64,000 nt of DNA from NCBI RefSeq assembly GCF_040640155.1, contig NZ_JBFABE010000007.1:173745-237744 (forward strand). The letters are read 5' to 3'. Of this stretch, positions 57,308 to 64,000 are shown in pieces. The notes beneath the pieces are model-generated. The model saw nothing but the letters and a program-made list of their open reading frames with translations. It did not search any database and was not told the DNA's origin. Each line of letters opens with the position of its first letter. The first letter of the stretch is position 1. This stretch comes from Streptosporangium sp040640155 (GTDB lineage: Bacteria > Actinomycetota > Actinomycetes > Streptosporangiales > Streptosporangiaceae). The position numbers and the translations under genes are program-made.

Positions 57308-58519
57308 ATGACACTTGTGAACGATGAAATCTGGGATGACCAAGATGGAGAAGAGGAGGACGCGGCAGAAAATGTGAGTTCCGAAGATGTAACCCGCGCA
57401 GTCGTAACCGACACCGACTGGACAGCAGAAACTATCCTTAGCCAACTTCGCCGAGGCAACATTCAGCTCAATCCACGTTTTCAGCGCCGCGACGCATGGG
57501 ACAAGCCTAGGAAGAGCAAATTCATCGAGTCCCTTATCCTTGGCCTCCCAATTCCTCAAATTGTCCTAGCCGAGGACAAAAAAAGCCGAGGAAAGTTCAT
57601 CGTCATTGATGGCAAGCAACGTCTACTCGCGTTGCGCCAATTCGCAGCCGGGTCTTCATTCGCAGGAAGCGACAATGAAGGGCAGTTCAAAGGATTCTCG
57701 CTGTCCGGACTAGAAGTGCGAGACGACTTGAGGTTAAGCACCCTCAAGAAGCTTGAGGACAATCCCCAGAATATCGATGACCTCAACGCTTTTCTCAATG
57801 AGACGATTAGAACGGTTGTGATCCGACGATGGCCTAACGAGGACTTCCTTAATTTGGTCTTCCTGCGCTTGAACACTGGAAGCGTTAAGCTTTCGCCCCA
57901 GGAACTTAGACAGGCACTGCATCCCGGCAAATTCACAGACTTTCTGGACGACAAGGCATCCGGCAGCGAATGGCTGCAAAAAGCGCTGCGGATTCAAAAG
58001 CCTGATTTCCGCATGAAAGACGTGGAAGTTCTACTTAGGTACTACGCATTCCAGTTCCGCATGACGGAATACGCTGGAAATTTAAAGAAATTCCTCGACG
58101 ATACGGTAGATGAGCTCAATAAGCAATGGGAGGCGAATTCTTCAAAAATCGAAGCGGTAGGTTACGAGTGCGAGAAAGCGATCGAAGCTACTTTCCAGGC
58201 CTTTGGTGAGAACGCTTTCTATCGGTGGTCGGAGGGCCAATACGAAGGAAGGTTCAACAGGGCCGTATTCGACATCATGACGTACTACTTTAGCCGTTCG
58301 GAAGTCAGATCAGCAATTCCTCTAGCGGGCGAAAATGTTCACCGAGCGTTCGAGCAGCTATGTGATGAAAACCCGTTCTTCGTAGAGTCGATCCAGACAA
58401 CAACTAAAACACCTGAGAATACATATCGACGACTGTCGCTCTGGGGGAAGGCACTCTCTGGCGCCCTAGACATAGACATTAAGCTACCCGAGTTCCGCGG
58501 CAATAGGTTTGCGCCCTGA
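57308..58519 (+). CDS. DUF262 (ParB/GmrS-like) nuclease-family protein
   Basis: A 403-residue protein with an N-terminal DUF262 domain: GNIQLNPRFQRRDAWDKPRK, FIESLILGLPIPQIVLAEDK and the hallmark FIVIDGKQRLLALRQF (about 97-112), then VFLRLNTGSVKLSPQELRQA. DUF262 is the NTP-dependent ParB-like fold of GmrSD type IV restriction. The GmrD-type HNH domain is absent; the C-terminal half is helical. A GGAAGG site precedes the ATG. It is followed 13 nt later by a HEPN gene, a pairing known from defence loci. AT-rich codon use marks transfer. Confidence 0.85.
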   Translation: MTLVNDEIWDDQDGEEEDAAENVSSEDVTRAVVTDTDWTAETILSQLRRGNIQLNPRFQRRDAWDKPRKSKFIESLILGLPIPQIVLAEDKKSRGKFIVIDGKQRLLALRQFAAGSSFAGSDNEGQFKGFSLSGLEVRDDLRLSTLKKLEDNPQNIDDLNAFLNETIRTVVIRRWPNEDFLNLVFLRLNTGSVKLSPQELRQALHPGKFTDFLDDKASGSEWLQKALRIQKPDFRMKDVEVLLRYYAFQFRMTEYAGNLKKFLDDTVDELNKQWEANSSKIEAVGYECEKAIEATFQAFGENAFYRWSEGQYEGRFNRAVFDIMTYYFSRSEVRSAIPLAGENVHRAFEQLCDENPFFVESIQTTTKTPENTYRRLSLWGKALSGALDIDIKLPEFRGNRFAP

Positions 58520-58532
58520 ACGGAACCCTTAG

Positions 58533-59141
58533 ATGCCCCAGAGATTTTCGCTCCTGTCGCGCAGAATAACGGAGCTTAGAACATATCTTCTTCCGACTAA
58601 ATTTTCTCCTGTCGGCTCGTATTCGGATAGAATCCATGAGCGAACGCGGGCCTTTCGCGTACTGGCTCATGCAGAATTCGAATCCTTTATCGAAGATCGA
58701 GCTCTTCAAGTGGTAGAAGAAGCATTTCGGGTTTGGAAGTCTGGCGGGGCGATTAGACCATCCTTGCTAGCCCTCCTTGCATATAAGGAAACACCTTATT
58801 CTCCTCCTACTTCGATTCTCGCACCTCCGCAGAGGAGATCGCCGGACTTGGAATCGCGCATCAACGCGGAAAAGAACAGTTATAGTTGGTACGTGAGAAA
58901 TAAGAACCACGGAATCAAAGAGAAGAACATCCTAAAGATATTACTACCAATAGGCTGTTTAGAACACGAAATCGATACGACCTGGTTAAGTAATCTCGAT
59001 TCGTGGGCCACAGCACGAGGAACAACGGCTCATCAGACAGGCAAGATTCAAGTAAGAATAGACCCGTACCATGAACATAAGACCGTGCGTGAAATTCATG
59101 CGGGCTTTCGAGATATCGACAAACTTCTTCAAACTAAATGA
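58533..59141 (+). CDS. HEPN-domain protein (RiboL-PSP-like)
   Basis: A 202-residue all-helical protein. FRVLAHAEFESFIEDRALQV (about 42-61) resembles the first HEPN helix of the RiboL-PSP/MAE_28990 group; DSWATARGTTAHQTGKIQ near the C-terminus has the R-x4-H ribonuclease motif. HEPN proteins cleave RNA in toxin and abortive-infection systems. Encoded 13 nt after the DUF262 gene, it is probably the RNase effector, or the toxin restrained by DUF262. The ATG lacks a strong ribosome site, consistent with coupling. Confidence 0.7.
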   Translation: MPQRFSLLSRRITELRTYLLPTKFSPVGSYSDRIHERTRAFRVLAHAEFESFIEDRALQVVEEAFRVWKSGGAIRPSLLALLAYKETPYSPPTSILAPPQRRSPDLESRINAEKNSYSWYVRNKNHGIKEKNILKILLPIGCLEHEIDTTWLSNLDSWATARGTTAHQTGKIQVRIDPYHEHKTVREIHAGFRDIDKLLQTK

Positions 59142-59340
59142 AGAAGCAGTGGATTTGATTGATCCCATGCTAGCCGATCGCCATTCCTGCAATCAGATTT
59201 CTGACTGTATGAAACACGCAGAGACAGAATTCTTTAGGAATGTGGTTATCCTGAAAACCGCTATGCCTCCGGCGGGGGCACTCGACTCCAGGATGATCGC
59301 TGGTACGCGACCAAAGGGCCGTATTTGGCTGAGGTGATCC

Positions 59341-59529
59341 TGATCATCCCGTCTACCTCGACCCAGGCAAGCCCAGCAGGCCAGCTCCTCCGGCTCAAGC
59401 CCGTCTGTGACGGTTGGCGTCCTATGCACGAGGAAGAGCGACGGGTGAACGGACACTCGAAGACGGGCTTGCCCCTCCGTCGCCGGCCTGCTGCCGCTTC
59501 GCGGTGGGTCGAGGCAGACGGGATGATCA
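59341..59529. repeat. 189-bp element with 25-bp terminal inverted repeats and nested arms
   Basis: Outer arms 59341-59365 and 59505-59529 match at 24 of 25 positions. Nested, colinear perfect arms lie at 59375-59382/59485-59492 (8 bp) and 59397-59406/59461-59470 (10 bp). The right inner arm can also pair with 59366-59374 (9 bp), an alternative fold. This may be a MITE-like insertion or a structured RNA. The rest of 59142-59677 holds no gene that I can support. Confidence 0.7.
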
Positions 59530-59677
59530 GGCGGGCGGAGGCGTGCGCGGCGCGCAGTTCGAACCCTGCGCGGGTTGCAGTTTGTGCACCGGTTTTCATC
59601 CCCGGGGTCATGATCGCCGTTTATGTCGGTCACGTTCTCTACTCTGAGCACTCTTAGAGCGAGGAGGGATTTGCTGT

Positions 59678-60916
59678 ATGGCGATCTGGTGGGTGAATCA
59701 GCGGCACACCTTTGATCAAGAGCACGCAGCCGGGATCCTTTGGGCGCCCAAGTTTGACAAGCGCGGACACCGTAAGTCGCACTGGAACACCATGACTGAG
59801 GTGTGTCCCGGCGACAGCGTGATCCACTACGCATCCAAGGTGCGTGCGCTGAGTGTAGTGACGGCCGCAGCAGTCGATGCCCTTCGACCGAATGACTTGT
59901 CAGAGGACTGGGATCAGGACGGTTGGCTTATACGGACGGCCTACCGACAGGCGACGCAGCCAGTCCTGCTGGATGAGATTCCCCAACAGTGGCGCACAAG
60001 CCACTCATCATCCGGCGGTCCGTTCAACGTTAAAGGTGGCGTCAACCAGGGCTATCTCTTCCGACTTGACGATGACTTTGGCGGCCGGTTCATGGAGCGG
60101 TTCGCTGACCGGTTCGCCGACATGCCCGTTGTGCTTCCCGCGGAGGCGAACGACAGCGCCGCCAACCTGCTTCGGCGACTTCTCGGTGAGGAGATCACCA
60201 CCGTCACCGGACGCTGCAACCGCATCCTCGATGTACAGCCGCCCAACGTTCGCCTCGCGACCGATCGATCACCAGATGGCCAGCTCGTCCCGATCGCAGA
60301 CCTACAGGCTGCGCTCACCACACTTCGGACCCAGGGCAGCGTCACGATTCACCCCGATGATGTGGGCTATCGAAGCGCCTTCATCGGTGCAGTGCTTCTT
60401 ACCCTCCCGGGGGTCGAGCTGAGGCAAGGAACTCCACCCATCATCGCTGTGCGCCCTCCCGATGCGCTTGAAACGGTGGAGCACGACCGGGAGAGCTTCA
60501 GCTACGAAGGCGATTTGGACCGACCGGTCACCGCCACCCAGCGCGGAGAGCAAGCTCGCTTGCGCCGCTTGCTCTTTGGGTCAGACACCGTTGCAACGTG
60601 CGCCCTATGCGGCGATACCTTGCCCGTGCGCTTCCTTGTCGCCGCTCACATCAAAGTGCGAAGCCTCTGCACCGACGAAGAGCGCCGTAACCTCGCACAC
60701 ATCGCGATGCCAGCGTGCCAGTTCGGTTGTGATGCCCTCTATGAGACGGGCTACATCTCAGTGGATCAGGACGGAAAGATCGTCGCAGCGACCTCGGAGA
60801 GCAATGACCTACTCGCAACTCGACTCTCGAATCTCGCCGGCCGGGCTTGCCTATCGTTCACTGAAGAGAGCCGTCACTACTTCGAATGGCACTACCTAAA
60901 TCGTTTTCGCAGGTGA
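59678..60916 (+). CDS. EVE-HNH endonuclease (modification-dependent restriction type)
   Basis: A 412-residue two-domain protein. Residues 1-140 form an EVE/PUA-like modified-base-binding domain (AIWWVNQRHTFDQEHAAGIL, HWNTMTEVCPGDSVIHYASK, VNQGYLFRLDD). After a middle helical region the C-terminal HNH nuclease (about 305-412) has CALCGDTLPVRFLVAAHIKV then NLAHIAMPACQFGCDALYET and GYISVDQDGKIVA, with the Cys pair and the His-Asn-His positions. EVE-HNH enzymes cut DNA with modified cytosine, restricting phages. It stands alone as type IV-like restriction. Confidence 0.82.
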   Translation: MAIWWVNQRHTFDQEHAAGILWAPKFDKRGHRKSHWNTMTEVCPGDSVIHYASKVRALSVVTAAAVDALRPNDLSEDWDQDGWLIRTAYRQATQPVLLDEIPQQWRTSHSSSGGPFNVKGGVNQGYLFRLDDDFGGRFMERFADRFADMPVVLPAEANDSAANLLRRLLGEEITTVTGRCNRILDVQPPNVRLATDRSPDGQLVPIADLQAALTTLRTQGSVTIHPDDVGYRSAFIGAVLLTLPGVELRQGTPPIIAVRPPDALETVEHDRESFSYEGDLDRPVTATQRGEQARLRRLLFGSDTVATCALCGDTLPVRFLVAAHIKVRSLCTDEERRNLAHIAMPACQFGCDALYETGYISVDQDGKIVAATSESNDLLATRLSNLAGRACLSFTEESRHYFEWHYLNRFRR

Positions 60917-61081
60917 AAGAGATGGCCCGCTCTTGCACGTCAGCAGACTGGTCGTCAGCGCTGCTTGCCCCACCGTTACAGACGACGCCTCCGGCGATGG
61001 CCTCCAGCTCCAGGTTGATGCCGCGTCCACTCGCCTGCCTGTAGTGGTTGAGTCATATCTTGATTGACGAAGGGAGAAGAG

Positions 61082-61660
61082 TTGCCCAGTGTTCCTAAGA
61101 GTCGCAAACCAGGCCGTGCCGCCGTTAACACGCTTCGTACGCTGCTAGAACAGCATGACCATATCGTTCAAGAGATTGACGGTCAGAACGACTTCGGCGA
61201 GGACCTGCACGTCACCTTTACCGAGGACGGCCAGGTCACAGGCGATATGATCAAAGTCCAAGTCAAAGGTGGGACCTCCTGGCGCAGGGCGGGCGGGTAT
61301 GGCGTTCTGGTCGGTCATCATGCCGATACCTGGGCTGATGGCAACGTGCCCGTGTTTTGTGTCGTTCATGACCCAGAGACCGGTGCTCTGCACTGGGCGA
61401 ATGCCACGAAGCAACTGCTTCGGGCGCGCCGAGCACGAGAGGCGCTGACGACCATCGCGGTCAGTTCCACGGACAGGCTGAACGATGCTTCCCTTGCCGC
61501 TTTCGTCCTGCAGGCTCGGCAGTACGCGAACCGTTACCAGGGTAATCAAGCGCTGCGCGTACGGCTTGGCGAGATGGCGGGTGCCGAGTTCGAGGCGTCC
61601 TGTCCGTTCCGGCTCAAGGTGGCCAGAGCGGAACCGATGAGCTGGAGAGTGTCAGTTTGA
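61082..61660 (+). CDS. DUF4365 family protein (putative PD-(D/E)XK nuclease)
   Basis: A 192-residue DUF4365 protein. The likely active site is NDFGEDLHVTFTEDGQ then DMIKVQVKGGTSWR, an Asp/Glu-x-Glu...Val-Gln-Val-Lys core like Mrr-type nucleases; VPVFCVVHDPETGALHWANA follows. DUF4365 genes occur in defence islands, often with other nucleases or ATPases. The TTG at 61082 is chosen for the AGGGAG site five bases upstream. It is 166 nt after the EVE-HNH gene and convergent with the NACHT gene. Confidence 0.75.
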   Translation: MPSVPKSRKPGRAAVNTLRTLLEQHDHIVQEIDGQNDFGEDLHVTFTEDGQVTGDMIKVQVKGGTSWRRAGGYGVLVGHHADTWADGNVPVFCVVHDPETGALHWANATKQLLRARRAREALTTIAVSSTDRLNDASLAAFVLQARQYANRYQGNQALRVRLGEMAGAEFEASCPFRLKVARAEPMSWRVSV

Positions 61661-61691
61661 TCCGAACGACGTGGGGTGGGGGTGTTCGGAT

Positions 61692-63860
61692 TCAAATGGC
61701 ATTTCCGGTGGATCTTGGTGTGGTGGCTGTACCGGTGGGCTTACTGCTCGGTAGGGGCAGAGCAGCAAGGTGGTCTTGGAGCTCGGCGTGCCGGAACTGG
61801 TAGATCGGGCCGACGGTGCGGAGCAGGCCGAGACGGTGGGCATCGTCGAGAAATGCCATCAGCTTGCGGGGCAAGTGCTTCTTTCTGGCCAATCGTCGGA
61901 CGGCGATGGTGTAAGCCAGCCAAGCATGGTGATTCCCGAACGTGAGCCCGCCCGCGAGCCCGAACGTGAGGCCGACCGTGAGCCCGCCCGCGAGCCCGCC
62001 CGCGAGCCCGACCGTGAGCCTGACCGCGAGCCCGAACGTGAGCCCGAACACGAGCCCGAACGTTATGGCTCGTAACAGTGTCAGGGTTCTGTCGGCTTTC
62101 CAACTCGTCAGTGGTGCGGTCGCGACCGTGGAGGACACGGGCTGTTCCGCCCACTCAATCATCCTCCTCGTGAACTCGACCACGAGCCCGACCACGAGCC
62201 CGACCACGAGCCCGACCACGAGCCCGACCACGAGCCCGAACGCGAGCCCAAACATGAGCCCGCTCAGCAGCATGGTCAGGAACCAGTCCGCAGGCTTGAC
62301 CGTGAGCCCGCGTTTGATGAAGCCGGCCAGATGTAGATCGGCATATCCAGGGGTCTCGCTGAACCAGCCACCGACCCTGGCCCCGAATACGACCCCGACC
62401 CCGACCACGAGCCCGACTCCGCCCGCGAGCCCGAACGCGAGCCCGAACGCGAGCCTGAACGTGAGCCCGAACGTGAGCCCGACCATAAGCCCGCTCAGCA
62501 GTCCGGCTTGCCAGGTGATGCGGCGGTGTTCGGTATGAGGAATGGTGTGCTGGGCGAGATGCCACCAGGCCAGATCGTAGGTGTCATGGTCTTGCAGCAT
62601 GCGGGCCAGGTAAGTCAGGTGATCGCGGGCACGGTCGGGGTTCCAGGCGGTGCGGGGCCGAAAGTGGTCGGCGGGGTCGCTACTGGGAGGTCGGCCGTCG
62701 ATGACGGCGGGAATGAGGTGGTCGAACAGGTGGGTTCGCAGCGTCGTCTCCTGCTGGGCCAAGGCGCCGGTGAGCGCAGCGGGGTCAGCGGCAGGGGTGA
62801 TGTAGACGGCGCGGATCAGCCACAGTCCCAACGCGGTTTCCGCAAGCCGGCTCAGGCCTGGGCGGGAACCGTCGTGCAGCCCGGCCCAGATCGGGGTCCA
62901 GTCGTGGCGGGGCGTCGGTGGCAGGGTGGTGCGCAGGTAGGTTTCAGCGTCGTCAGGAGTGATGGCGGCCGGAGCGATGACCGCGGTGGCGGTGAGCACG
63001 TCCCCAGCCTGCTTGACCGCCTGGCCGTACTCGGTAGTGCGGCTGGTGAGAATGAATTGATCACCGGAGGCCAGCCACCGGTTCAACGCCGAGATCACCG
63101 CGATGCGGGCTGGTGGAGGAATTTCGTCCAGGCCATCCAGGATGGGCAGGATGTGGCCGTGATCGAGCAGAGCCTTGGCCGCGTCCGTCCCGAACTGCGG
63201 GGCGGTCAACGCCGGGTAGTCCGAAGGCAGGCGGGTGGCGAGCCAGTCGTGCAGCCGCGGATGGGTGGCGGTGTCCCAGCCGTTGACGGGCACCAGCACC
63301 GGCACCGGATCAGCCGCATCACGTCCCGGGCCCGCCAGGTGCAGTAGCAACTGGATGGCCAGGGTGGTCTTGCCGCTGCCGGGACCGCCGGTGATGACCA
63401 GCCGCCGGCGCCGCAACTTACGAAAAGCTTGAGCCAGCCCGGGAATCTGGTCGCTGGAGCCCCTGAACGTCAACAGGTGCTCGCCGACCAGTCGCGGATG
63501 GTCCATCACCCCCACGTCGTCGACCAGGTGCCAGGAGATCGGGATCGGCTCGGGATCATCCAGAGACCGGATGGCCGCCTCGGTACGCCACTGCTGAAAG
63601 ACCAGGCCGTTCAGCGCCTTCTTGGCCGCGGAGATGGTTTCCTTGGGGTCCGCCGCCGGTGAAGTCGAGCGGGCGCGACGGTCGGCGAGGATTCCGTACA
63701 GCGTCAGGGCCAGGCTGCTCAGGCCGATGAACGCGCCGATCACGCTGGCTGACTGATCGGCCACGTCCAGCCCGTCCCGGGTGAACAGGTAGAGGCCCAT
63801 CGCACTCATCGTGGTGATGAACACGATGAAGCCTGCCCATTTCAGAACGCGTCCCGACAT
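61692..63860 (-). CDS. NACHT-domain NTPase with N-terminal helices and Gly-Leu membrane repeats
   Basis: A 722-residue membrane NTPase. Two helices (about 6-25 and 38-58) precede a NACHT module: Walker A VITGGPGSGKTTLAIQLLLH (about 153-172), VPVLVPVNGWD, Walker B HILPILDGLDEIPPPARIAV (about 235-254) and FILTSRTTEYG. The C-terminal region (about 450-640) has two blocks of GLxxGL/GLVVGLVVGLVV repeats forming membrane helices, and ends with FRHAELQDHLAA, a winged-helix-like tail. NACHT proteins act as NLR-type phage sensors in bacteria; here the membrane is the likely target. The C-terminal DNA repeats are coding. Confidence 0.85.
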   Translation of the reverse strand: MSGRVLKWAGFIVFITTMSAMGLYLFTRDGLDVADQSASVIGAFIGLSSLALTLYGILADRRARSTSPAADPKETISAAKKALNGLVFQQWRTEAAIRSLDDPEPIPISWHLVDDVGVMDHPRLVGEHLLTFRGSSDQIPGLAQAFRKLRRRRLVITGGPGSGKTTLAIQLLLHLAGPGRDAADPVPVLVPVNGWDTATHPRLHDWLATRLPSDYPALTAPQFGTDAAKALLDHGHILPILDGLDEIPPPARIAVISALNRWLASGDQFILTSRTTEYGQAVKQAGDVLTATAVIAPAAITPDDAETYLRTTLPPTPRHDWTPIWAGLHDGSRPGLSRLAETALGLWLIRAVYITPAADPAALTGALAQQETTLRTHLFDHLIPAVIDGRPPSSDPADHFRPRTAWNPDRARDHLTYLARMLQDHDTYDLAWWHLAQHTIPHTEHRRITWQAGLLSGLMVGLTFGLTFRLAFGLAFGLAGGVGLVVGVGVVFGARVGGWFSETPGYADLHLAGFIKRGLTVKPADWFLTMLLSGLMFGLAFGLVVGLVVGLVVGLVVGLVVEFTRRMIEWAEQPVSSTVATAPLTSWKADRTLTLLRAITFGLVFGLTFGLAVRLTVGLAGGLAGGLTVGLTFGLAGGLTFGNHHAWLAYTIAVRRLARKKHLPRKLMAFLDDAHRLGLLRTVGPIYQFRHAELQDHLAALPLPSSKPTGTATTPRSTGNAI

Positions 63861-64000
63861 GACCTCATCGTGGCGTAACGAAAACGTCGCGGAAGGCGAC
63901 CAGGTGCAAGGTTAATCCGAACGTTGCAAGAGCTGGTGCCACCTAAGAGCGCCTAACAGAATGAGTCTGACTGTGCTTTGATCTCTCGCTGTAGCGATGG
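63861..64000. other. Upstream region of the NACHT gene to window end
   Basis: The last 140 bases contain the upstream region of the NACHT gene and no ORF, tRNA fragment or tRNA-Tyr 3'-end repeat that I can see. Confidence 0.5.

Larger units (their letters stand above)
44409..64000. mobile_element. pSAM2-like actinomycete integrative and conjugative element (right end not in view)
   Basis: Beside tRNA-Tyr lie, in the order of known elements, a tyrosine integrase, excisionase, RepSA-like HUH replication initiator, small spread-type proteins, an FtsK-like transfer protein, a KorSA-like GntR repressor with operators, an XRE regulator and a NUDIX hydrolase. This set defines AICEs, which integrate in tRNA genes and transfer as double-stranded DNA. 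The left end is at the tRNA 3' end. I find no second copy of the tRNA end up to 64000, so either the element continues beyond the window or the defence genes after 55.5 kb were added later or lie outside it. Confidence 0.8.

Noticed and set aside
59545..59580. TTCGAAC-containing hairpin as a tRNA remnant or attR
   Set aside because: The loop has eight bases rather than seven, no acceptor or anticodon arm accompanies it, and it does not match the tRNA-Tyr 3' end.
62160..62260. 12-bp repeats as a non-coding repeat array
   Set aside because: They are in frame and encode the GLVVGL membrane repeats of the NACHT protein.

Overview
The window is high-GC actinobacterial DNA with frequent GTG/TTG starts, GTGA/ATGA stop-start overlaps, XRE-DUF397 regulator pairs and a pSAM2-type integrative element. 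A filamentous actinomycete, perhaps of the Streptosporangiaceae, is my inference; no rRNA or species marker is present.

Layout. 1-7.3 kb is the end of an exopolysaccharide cluster: chain-length-like protein, O-antigen polymerase-like membrane protein, rmlC on the other strand, a WecG/TagA transferase, a fused two-domain glycosyltransferase and a lipoprotein glycosidase. 7.6-15.7 kb has two secreted CBM2 glycoside hydrolases (GH30 and GH5) preceded by the same GAAACTTTC palindrome next to a TTGAC(A/T) hexamer. Between them lie a DUF4143 ATPase, an anti-sigma-like ATPase, a frameshifted XRE gene with its DUF397 partner, and a decayed toxin-antitoxin pair. 15.8-23 kb is chromosomal housekeeping: two MerR regulators with visible operators, a TetR regulator with a zinc finger, methyltransferases, GNAT, small proteins and an epimerase.

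23-41.4 kb combines 2-oxoacid:ferredoxin oxidoreductase (korA-korB) with an incomplete complex I cluster, nuoA-B-C-H and nuoI-J-K-L-M-N. No nuoD, E, F or G is present. The cluster is split by a membrane protein, a tandem repeat array and a Ser/Thr kinase. The missing NADH module and the neighbouring ferredoxin-reducing enzyme suggest a ferredoxin-linked proton pump. 41.5-44.4 kb holds htpX, a secreted beta-propeller-like protein, a YajQ-family protein and tRNA-Tyr.

44.4-64 kb is read as an actinomycete integrative and conjugative element beside tRNA-Tyr: int, xis, RepSA-like initiator, small zinc proteins, FtsK-like Tra, a KorSA-like GntR repressor with three matching operators and a recognisable promoter, an XRE-TPR regulator and a NUDIX hydrolase. 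Beyond it are probable defence genes: an AT-richer group (channel-like membrane protein, DUF262 protein, HEPN protein), a 189-bp inverted-repeat element, an EVE-HNH endonuclease, a DUF4365 protein and a NACHT NTPase with Gly-Leu membrane repeats. No second attachment site is visible, so the right end of the element is not fixed.
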